Of a DNA stretch of 64,000 nt, positions 58,246 to 64,000 are shown piece after piece (position 1 is the first letter of the stretch; every line of letters starts with the position of its first letter). Below the pieces are notes generated by a model. The model was given only the letters and a program-made list of their open reading frames with translations, ran no database searches and had not been told where the DNA came from. This stretch comes from Candidatus Peribacteria bacterium (GTDB lineage Bacteria > Patescibacteriota > Gracilibacteria > Peribacterales > Peribacteraceae). The translations under genes and the position numbers were made by a program. Location of the stretch: NCBI GenBank assembly GCA_023245935.1, contig JAHFJM010000005.1:1-64000 (forward strand). Reading direction: 5' to 3'.

Positions 58246-59935
58246 AGTTGATCGTATACTCCAGCACGTCGAGAATCTCACCGTCCTTGTTTCTTGAAAC
58301 GACACGGTACACGTTTCGACCGCGCTTCATGGTTTGCAGATCCGTCGAGGCGATGTAGTTCCACGTTGCTTTGCCGGGGAGATAGAGAGACAGTGTGTAG
58401 CCGTTGACCGAGATCGAATTGGTTTCCGGTGAAGTCGTTCCTTCCAGCACCAACTCTTTCTTGTCTGTTGTCATCTCCGTGCCAGGTTCCGGTCCCGTGA
58501 CTGAGAGAGAACCGGGGGTGAGCGGCGGATTTTGTTTGAGCGGTGGTACGTCAGTTCCTGTTCCGCTTTCCGAGCCCGTGAGGCTGAAGACAATCGAAAT
58601 GCTTCTCGCGGGACTTCTGTTACCGTCCGAGTCCAGAACGTAGACCGTGTAGGTGTTCTTCCCTACGACCATGTTCCCGAGTACGGTGCTCGCGAGGTAG
58701 CTCCACGTTCTGCTTCCCGGCTTGAAGAGTTGCAGTTTGTACTCATTCATGACGATGGCAGCCGCTCCGACCGGAGCCTCGCCGGTGATTTCCACTTCGC
58801 GCTGACTCGTCGTCAGCGTTCCGCCGGAGGCAACCGGTGATTTGAAGCGAACCGGATCAACCGTTGCGACGAAACTGCTCGTGATCGTCCGATCGACGGC
58901 ACTCAGCGTGATCCCCTGCAGATCCTGCGCTTCGATGTGCAACATTGTTTTCACTTCCCGACCGAGGCTCATATCCACTGAGAAACTTCTGTCCTTCTGG
59001 ATCGGAATGCTCTGCCCGTTCACGAGCACGAGCGCAACCCTCGTGCTGACTCTGCCGCTGACGGTGACGGTTTTGGTTGTGATATCGGCGTGATTTTCCG
59101 GAGAGAGTACGGTCAGATCGGCACTGTCGACCTCTGTTGCCGTGCTTCCGCTGCCGCTTCCAATGACCGTATTCTGGCTGAGCAGAGCGTAACTTGTTGC
59201 TAGGAACTCATCCTTGAGTATCTGCGGCGTAAGTGGATCACGGAAATCGTACGGATCTTTTCCGCTTGCGATCAGTTTCATCGCATCGTCGGTGAGACTG
59301 AGGTACTGTCCTTCGCCGACAATCACGGCGGGGTTTGCCGCACCGTTGATGTTCGTGATCACGCCCGCACCAGCCGCATGCAACACGACAATCGTCGCCG
59401 GACTGAATAGTACGTGGCTGCTTTGAGGAATGTCAGCACTGTAGTTTTTCGTGATGACCGTGCGGACGATGCTTCCGGAGAACGTTTCCGGAGTGGGAGA
59501 CGATAGCCAGAGTCTTCCGGAACGGATCCTGAGCGACACTGATGATGTTCCTTGCTCCACACTCTCGCTCTTCTCGATCACTGCGTCGGTGTCTTTATCC
59601 AGACGAACGCGAGTGCCGTCGAAGAATGTCAGGAGTGCGTCCGCATTTCCGCGGGTGGAGACGGCATCTCCGACGTACAATCGAAGGTTGCTTTCCGCTC
59701 GTTGCCACTCCGCTCCCTGGAGCGATACTTGTACATTTTCACCTCCGGAACGGATGTTGAGGGTCGTCGCGGTCTTCTTCCCGATGGAGTAGTCGAAGAG
59801 GGCAAGCACCTTCGTCACCAGGTACCACGCAATCAGAAGGGCGAGCACCAGAATGAGGAGCCTCATGATGGCACGAGGCTTCTTCTGCTCGGTGGAGCCG
59901 ATCATTGTCAGGCGTCGTCTGTGGCGCGGAAGCAT
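58235..59935 (-). CDS. Membrane-anchored FecR-domain protein with Ig-like repeats (566 aa)
   Basis: After a basic N-terminus and one membrane helix (IMRLLILVLALLIAWYLVTKVL, about residues 23-45) comes a FecR-like domain (ESNLRLYVGDAVSTRGNADALLTFFDGTRVRLDKDTDAVIE; SLRIRSGRLWLSS). Three Ig-like/glucodextranase-B-like modules follow, each with the pattern NEYKLQLFKPGSRTWSYLASTVLGNMVVGKNTYTVYVLDSDGN. A Pro-rich spacer separates the last two. No FecA or sigma factor is nearby, so a structural envelope role is likelier than iron signalling. TATGAT lies nine bases before the ATG at 59935. Confidence 0.78.
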   Translation of the reverse strand: MLPRHRRRLTMIGSTEQKKPRAIMRLLILVLALLIAWYLVTKVLALFDYSIGKKTATTLNIRSGGENVQVSLQGAEWQRAESNLRLYVGDAVSTRGNADALLTFFDGTRVRLDKDTDAVIEKSESVEQGTSSVSLRIRSGRLWLSSPTPETFSGSIVRTVITKNYSADIPQSSHVLFSPATIVVLHAAGAGVITNINGAANPAVIVGEGQYLSLTDDAMKLIASGKDPYDFRDPLTPQILKDEFLATSYALLSQNTVIGSGSGSTATEVDSADLTVLSPENHADITTKTVTVSGRVSTRVALVLVNGQSIPIQKDRSFSVDMSLGREVKTMLHIEAQDLQGITLSAVDRTITSSFVATVDPVRFKSPVASGGTLTTSQREVEITGEAPVGAAAIVMNEYKLQLFKPGSRTWSYLASTVLGNMVVGKNTYTVYVLDSDGNRSPARSISIVFSLTGSESGTGTDVPPLKQNPPLTPGSLSVTGPEPGTEMTTDKKELVLEGTTSPETNSISVNGYTLSLYLPGKATWNYIASTDLQTMKRGRNVYRVVSRNKDGEILDVLEYTINFRP

Positions 59936-59995
59936 TGGTTTCCGATCATAGGCGCACCGATGCGTACAGTGCAAGGTCTGATGGTCGTCGACCTG

Positions 59996-61111
59996 CTACA
60001 TCGCCGTCACTCTGTCCACTTCCGATTTTGTCGTGATCTTCTCTGCAATGTACGTTTGTCCCCATTCCGCCATGGTTCTGTATCCTTCCTTCCTCGCAGC
60101 CTGAAGAATCTCGGCAGTCGGTGCCTGACTGAGAATCAGATTCTTGATGTTTTCGCTTGCGAGAAGCAGTTCCGAGAGCGCTACCTGTCCCGTGAAGAAA
60201 TGCGGCTCGGTTTCGGTGTGGTTCTGCAGAGCATCGCGAAATTCCGGGTTGGTCGTGCGGATCAATCGTTGTGCGAGCACTGCCCGGAGCGCCGGCGCGA
60301 ACGTGTAAGGGCTCACTCCCATCGACAGGAGACGTGGAATCGCTTCGGCTGCGGAGTTCGTGTGGAGCGTTGCAAAGACGAGGTGACCGGTGAGCGATGC
60401 ATCGATCGCCGTCTGCGCCGTTTCCTGATCACGGATTTCACCGACAAGGATGATATCCGGATCGTGACGGAGGATGGCGCGCAGCCCCGATGCGAACGTG
60501 TAACCGTGCTCGATGTCGATCTGGCTCTGGATGATGTCTTTCAGTTCATACTCAATCGGATCTTCGAGTGTGATGATGTTGCGATCCTTTCCGGCAAGCG
60601 TCGACAGCAGGGCATACAGCGTCGTCGTTTTACCGGATCCCGTCGGTCCCGTGACGAGCACCAGACCGTTTGGGAGATCGGAGATTGCCTGAAGCTGCGA
60701 TCTGATCTCACCCGGGAACCCCAGTTTTTCCAGAGGAACAATACCGCGCTGAGGATCGAGCAGTCGCAGCGTGAACGCTTCTCCGAAACGAGATGGCAGA
60801 CTTGCCACGCGCACGTTGACCATGCGTCCGTTTGTCGGGAACGTGTACTGCCCGTCCTGTGCGACGGTCGTGAGATTCAGTTTCAGTTTCGCTTTGAACT
60901 TGATGCGCCTCTGGACCGAGTCGAATGTGTCCGGAGTGATCGTCAGGAGCGTCGACAGCAGACCCAATTCACGCCATTCGATCTTCACACCGTTCTTCTG
61001 GGGGTTGAGGTGGATGTCGGAGATGCCGCAGCGGATCGCCTCCTGTTCGAGAGTCGACAGGAGTTCCTCTCCCTGCAGCCGTTCCAGCTTCTTTGGGTCA
61101 ATCGTTGCCAT
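59996..61111 (-). CDS. Compact PilB/GspE-type secretion ATPase
   Basis: These hexameric ATPases drive type IV pilus or type II pseudopilus assembly. Present are Walker A GPTGSGKTTTLYALL, the Asp box (ITLEDPIEY), Walker B ILVGEIRDQETA and the His box TGHLVFATLHTNSA. The 371-residue protein begins about where the N2 domain starts, lacking the N1 domain, and the tetra-cysteine zinc module that normally follows AQRLIR is absent. TATAAT, six bases before the ATG at 61111, fixes the start. No pilin or PilC genes are in the window. Confidence 0.88.
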   Translation of the reverse strand: MATIDPKKLERLQGEELLSTLEQEAIRCGISDIHLNPQKNGVKIEWRELGLLSTLLTITPDTFDSVQRRIKFKAKLKLNLTTVAQDGQYTFPTNGRMVNVRVASLPSRFGEAFTLRLLDPQRGIVPLEKLGFPGEIRSQLQAISDLPNGLVLVTGPTGSGKTTTLYALLSTLAGKDRNIITLEDPIEYELKDIIQSQIDIEHGYTFASGLRAILRHDPDIILVGEIRDQETAQTAIDASLTGHLVFATLHTNSAAEAIPRLLSMGVSPYTFAPALRAVLAQRLIRTTNPEFRDALQNHTETEPHFFTGQVALSELLLASENIKNLILSQAPTAEILQAARKEGYRTMAEWGQTYIAEKITTKSEVDRVTAM

Positions 61112-61170
61112 CTGATTATTATAGCAGATTTGGAGCGGTTTTGATAGGTTTGTTCTCTCTGTGTCTTCTT

Positions 61171-62073
61171 TCAGTCGTCTTTCTCCACTCTCTGCAGCCT
61201 CTCCCCCCACTTCAACTTGCTTCGGAGTGTCGTGAAATACGTCTCCTCTTCCCGTCTCAGAAACTTCACCGTCTGCTTCGCGATCTTCGCTCGCACGATG
61301 TCCCCGCGCTCCAGTGTGACGTACGTCTGACCGTCGAGCGTCAGGCTCACGTGGACATCGGAAAACTTGCTCTGCTTTGTCAGAATCGTGACTTCCACTT
61401 CGTTCTCCGCCGGCAGCACGAGTGGTTTCTGCGTGAAGCTGTGAGGATTGATGGGCGTGAGGATGGTTGCTTTCATCTTCGGATGCACGATCGGTCCTCC
61501 TGCGGCAAGCGAGTAGGCAGTCGAGCCGGTCGGCGTTGCGATGATGACTCCGTCGGCATGAAACACCGCAAGCGGGTCGCCATTGATGCTCGTCTTGAGA
61601 TCGATGAGGCGTGAGATCGCTCCCTGTGCAATGACCGCTTCATTCAGTACTTTCCCTTCCCAGAGCTTTTTCTTTCCCCGCAGGGCAACGACGGAGAGCA
61701 GACTTCGCTCTTCAATTTTCCCGTGTCCCATGAGGAATTGCTTGAGCATTCCTTCCATGCTTGAGCTGGTGATTTCCGTGAGGAAGCCGATCGTCCCGCG
61801 ATTGATCGTGAGGATCGGCACGGTGAAGTCATCCATCTCACGGACGGTTCTGAGGATCGTTCCGTCTCCTCCGAGCACGATCAAGAGATCCAGCTCGGAC
61901 ACGTGGTCGTAGCGAGCGATATGTCGCAGTGTCGGTAGCAGACATCGCTTGGAATCGAGACGAATGTCCACCGACGCTTCTTCCAGAATCCGCACAACGT
62001 TCTTCACGATTTTCTCGAGCTCCGCGATATCCGATCTCGCCGTGATGCCGACTGTCTTGAAGCGCTTTGCCAT
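61171..62073 (-). CDS. nadK: NAD kinase
   Basis: NadK makes NADP from NAD. LLIVLGGDGTILRTVRE contains the catalytic GGDGT, followed by NRGTIGFLTE, LNEAVIAQG and HADGVIIATPTGSTAYSLAAGGPIV. It has 300 residues. TAGAAT lies six bases before the ATG on this strand, and nearly the same TAGAATGCGG sequence lies before the divergent 62132 gene. The PilB-like gene follows on the same strand after 59 bases. Confidence 0.95.
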   Translation of the reverse strand: MAKRFKTVGITARSDIAELEKIVKNVVRILEEASVDIRLDSKRCLLPTLRHIARYDHVSELDLLIVLGGDGTILRTVREMDDFTVPILTINRGTIGFLTEITSSSMEGMLKQFLMGHGKIEERSLLSVVALRGKKKLWEGKVLNEAVIAQGAISRLIDLKTSINGDPLAVFHADGVIIATPTGSTAYSLAAGGPIVHPKMKATILTPINPHSFTQKPLVLPAENEVEVTILTKQSKFSDVHVSLTLDGQTYVTLERGDIVRAKIAKQTVKFLRREEETYFTTLRSKLKWGERLQRVEKDD

Positions 62074-62131
62074 GCCCGCATTCTATCACTCCGGATGGCA
62101 GCATGGTCGATTTTTTGCTAGAATGCGGTCG

Positions 62132-62722
62132 ATGTTCGAAAAGTTCACACGGGTTCTCCGGGGCATGGAGCTGGAAGAGAAGGTTTTGCATGCCGGTTTG
62201 ATTCTCTGTCTCATCGGACTCTTCTTTCCGTGGCTCGGGGGACAGTGGGTGGGAGAAGAGCAGCAATGGAACGGTTTCGGCTTCCACACGGGTTTCATGG
62301 GACAGACGGTCTTCATCATCGATTTGTTTATCGTCGCGATGACACTCTCCCCGCTTCTTGGGGGTCCAGTTCTTGTCCGGAAGGCGGTTCGTCACTATGT
62401 TCGCTTGGTTCTCTGTGCGATCACGAGCATTCTTCTGATTGCCAGCTTCACGGTTCTCTTCCGTCTCACATCCGAAGTGTCGGGAGCCGAAATCCGCTTC
62501 GGGATCTACATTTCGATCGTCGGATCACTCCTTTCGACACTCTATGCTTTTCTCAAGTATGATGAGCAGCGAAAGAACGAGGTGCATGAGCTTTTCCATC
62601 ATCCGGATGAGCAGCAGAAGGTGACGAAAATCCCTTCCTACCTGCCCGATGAACATCGACCGCCTCCTCCCCCGCCGCCTTCTCCCATGCCCGTCGAAGA
62701 TCATTCCCTCTTCAAGCCATGA
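62132..62722 (+). CDS. Hypothetical membrane protein (196 aa)
   Basis: No family is recognised. Four membrane helices are predicted (about residues 21-40, 56-78, 87-108 and 119-140), ending in a cytoplasmic tail with a run of prolines. TAGAAT at 62119-62124, seven bases before the ATG, selects this start over an ATG at 62123 that overlaps the hexamer. It is coupled to the next gene by ATGA overlap. Confidence 0.68.
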   Translation: MFEKFTRVLRGMELEEKVLHAGLILCLIGLFFPWLGGQWVGEEQQWNGFGFHTGFMGQTVFIIDLFIVAMTLSPLLGGPVLVRKAVRHYVRLVLCAITSILLIASFTVLFRLTSEVSGAEIRFGIYISIVGSLLSTLYAFLKYDEQRKNEVHELFHHPDEQQKVTKIPSYLPDEHRPPPPPPPSPMPVEDHSLFKP

Positions 62723-63066
62723 GCACTCTTCCTCTCTCTTCGGAAACTCCTGCTGAACGTCCTACCTACAAGGATGACGATCTCGTGTACGTCGACCCCG
62801 AAACGCGTTCGGTCGTCGGGATGGTCGAGTGGAGCAAGACCGGAGAGAAGCCGCTCTCGAAGATCTACGTCGCACCCAAGGTGACCGAGAAAGGGAAAGA
62901 ACCCTCGAAGCGTTCGTTCTGGAGAAAAGTCTATCCGTGGGGAACGTATCGCAGCATGAAGCGAATTTTCAAGGTCGAAGGGAAGATCAAGGATGCGGAA
63001 CCGAATAAGACACTTGAAGAAGTGCTTCCAAAAGCTCTGAACTCGGCGTTCTGGGATTGGAAATAA
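62719..63066 (+). CDS. Hypothetical soluble protein (115 aa)
   Basis: No family is recognised. It is polar and Lys-rich with conserved-looking aromatic segments (VYPWGTYRSMKRIF; NSAFWDWK). Its ATG overlaps the stop of the preceding membrane protein, so the two probably function together. It is convergent with fbp, two bases apart. Confidence 0.65.
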   Translation: MSTLPLSSETPAERPTYKDDDLVYVDPETRSVVGMVEWSKTGEKPLSKIYVAPKVTEKGKEPSKRSFWRKVYPWGTYRSMKRIFKVEGKIKDAEPNKTLEEVLPKALNSAFWDWK

Positions 63067-63068
63067 TT

Positions 63069-64000
63069 CTAGCTCTTCAAAACTTCGCTCACTCTCTTCA
63101 CTTCTTTCTTTGCCCCGATGATGATGGGCGTGCGTTGATCGAGATCGCGAATTTCGATGTCCAGAATGGACTTGGTGCCGTCACTCGATGCCCCGCCCGC
63201 CTGCTCCGTGATATAGGCGAACGGTCCGCACTCGAAGAGTAAGCGCAGTTTTCCCTTCGGATACTTGCTGCCGCCGATGTTGGTGAAGATCCCCGCACCT
63301 TTGATGAGCATGTGGTGAATATCCGGAACCATGCCGCCCGAGTAGCGAAGCGTGTGGCCTTCATCCAGCCAGAGATTCATCATCTTCCGGTACGCCGGAG
63401 TGTCGACGACCGCACGCAAATTACCCGGTGCGTAGGTCTTCACTTCGTCTCTCATCATGAGATTTTTTTGCAGCAGGTTGAATTCGCCGACTTCATTGAG
63501 GTAGAACGCATGCGCGCCTTTGCCCGCGCTGTAGACGAGGATGGTGCGCGGACCGTAGACCAGGTAGAGGGCGGCGACCTGATCCCTCGGCTTCTTGCCG
63601 ATCAACCCTCCTTTGCTTTCGTAGATTCCGAAGATGGAACCGATGGCAAGGTTGCAATCGACGAGAGAGCTTCCGTCGAGCGGATCGAAGACCACGGTGT
63701 ACGGAGCGTTGACGACGAGTTCCTGCAATTCGTCCGATTCCTCTTCGGATGCGAAGGAGTGCACGAGTCTCGACTCACAGAGTTCTTCTTTGATGATCCT
63801 GTTGCTGAGCACGTCGAGCTTCAGCTGATCCTCTCCGAATGTATTGCTCGAACCCGCAAGCCCGAGATCCGTTGTGCGAATCGCGTTCTGCACGTATTTC
63901 CCGCCTCTCGCGATATCGTTGATGAGATGTCGAAGTTCATCGGACACCCCCGATGCGTACAGGTGATTGTTGAGTGAGATGCGCGATGGGAGAGGACAGG
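63069..64000 (-). CDS. fbp: Fructose-1,6-bisphosphatase class I (5' end outside window)
   Basis: FBPase removes the 1-phosphate of fructose-1,6-bisphosphate in gluconeogenesis. Metal-site motifs are ASEEESDE and FDPLDGSSLVDCNLAIGSIFGIY; LRYSGGMVPDIHHMLIKGAGIFTN and LLFECGPFAYITEQAGGASSDG are also class I signatures. The frame stays open from the GTG at 63947 to the window edge and encodes PSRISLNNHLYASG, matching the family's N-terminal (R-x-T-L-x-x-F/H-L) segment, so the true start lies beyond 64000. With eno and pgk it implies gluconeogenic capacity. Confidence 0.93.
   Translation of the reverse strand, partial: CPLPSRISLNNHLYASGVSDELRHLINDIARGGKYVQNAIRTTDLGLAGSSNTFGEDQLKLDVLSNRIIKEELCESRLVHSFASEEESDELQELVVNAPYTVVFDPLDGSSLVDCNLAIGSIFGIYESKGGLIGKKPRDQVAALYLVYGPRTILVYSAGKGAHAFYLNEVGEFNLLQKNLMMRDEVKTYAPGNLRAVVDTPAYRKMMNLWLDEGHTLRYSGGMVPDIHHMLIKGAGIFTNIGGSKYPKGKLRLLFECGPFAYITEQAGGASSDGTKSILDIEIRDLDQRTPIIIGAKKEVKRVSEVLKS

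Noticed and set aside
59552-61144. Long open frame (530 codons) on the plus strand opposite the FecR-domain and PilB-like genes
   Set aside because: The minus strand encodes clear PilB motifs and a FecR/Ig-like protein; the plus-strand translation is Arg/Cys/His-rich without domains, an antisense shadow.
1-64000. Alternative genetic code 25 (UGA as glycine) as in some CPR groups
   Set aside because: TGA terminates several genes at family-appropriate lengths (recG, queC) and no confident gene contains in-frame TGA.
1-64000. CRISPR arrays, insertion sequences or prophage
   Set aside because: No regularly spaced direct repeats, transposase, integrase or phage structural genes were found; the only repeats are palindromic or tRNA-derived.

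Overview
The window is gene-dense, single-contig bacterial DNA of roughly balanced GC with standard stop usage (TGA ends genes such as queC and recG). It looks like a streamlined genome of the Candidate Phyla Radiation type, perhaps Peribacteria/Peregrinibacteria. That placement is inference from compact genes, many short proteins without recognisable family, a baseplate-J-like envelope protein, a stripped PilB/GspE-type ATPase and core genes scattered outside their usual operons. bL9 is present. There are no insertion sequences, prophage genes or CRISPR arrays.

Layout. 1-4642: tRNA-Val, rseP, dnaA and a thrS lacking the TGS domain. 4664-10110: a small winged-helix gene, an Lgt-like protein with altered active site, four membrane or exported proteins and eno. 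10145-14179: tRNA-Pro, DHH phosphoesterase, infB and a palindromic element. 14180-18097: a large polytopic membrane protein with its partner, then a winged-helix regulator behind repeated palindromes. 18145-25256: rplS, a CsaB-like pyruvyltransferase, lepA, rplI, a membrane-anchored solute-binding protein and secG. 25301-31207: decayed and intact tRNA-Val, a transglutaminase-like protein, rplU, tgt and two related membrane proteins. 31274-38314: clpP, miaA, recG and a GT-C-like pair. 38439-41515: queF, tRNA-Pro, queE, queC and a Cdd1-type protein. 41554-47322: a transglutaminase-like/TPR protein, a 39-residue basic peptide gene with its own promoter and terminator, and rarA. 47384-54988: a TsaE-HD fusion, an M23-like protein, a WecA/MraY-like transferase, a lone AroE-N-like domain, pgk and a baseplate-J-like protein. 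55353-56089: a cluster of tiny genes including three related 31-32 residue single-span peptides. 56105-64000: tyrS, rluD, a FecR-domain protein, the PilB-like ATPase, nadK and fbp running off the window end.

Functionally the window holds translation and tRNA modification (ThrRS, TyrRS, IF2, EF4, L9, L19, L21, RluD, MiaA, TsaE, Tgt/QueF/QueE/QueC), lower glycolysis and gluconeogenesis (eno, pgk, fbp), DNA maintenance (dnaA, recG, rarA) and a strong cell-envelope component.

The most striking window-wide signal is promoter layout. Many start codons have no Shine-Dalgarno sequence but a TANNNT -10-like hexamer ending 5-10 nt (mostly 6-7) upstream, which predicts leaderless or near-leaderless mRNAs. 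I used this signal to choose several starts and to support several very small genes.
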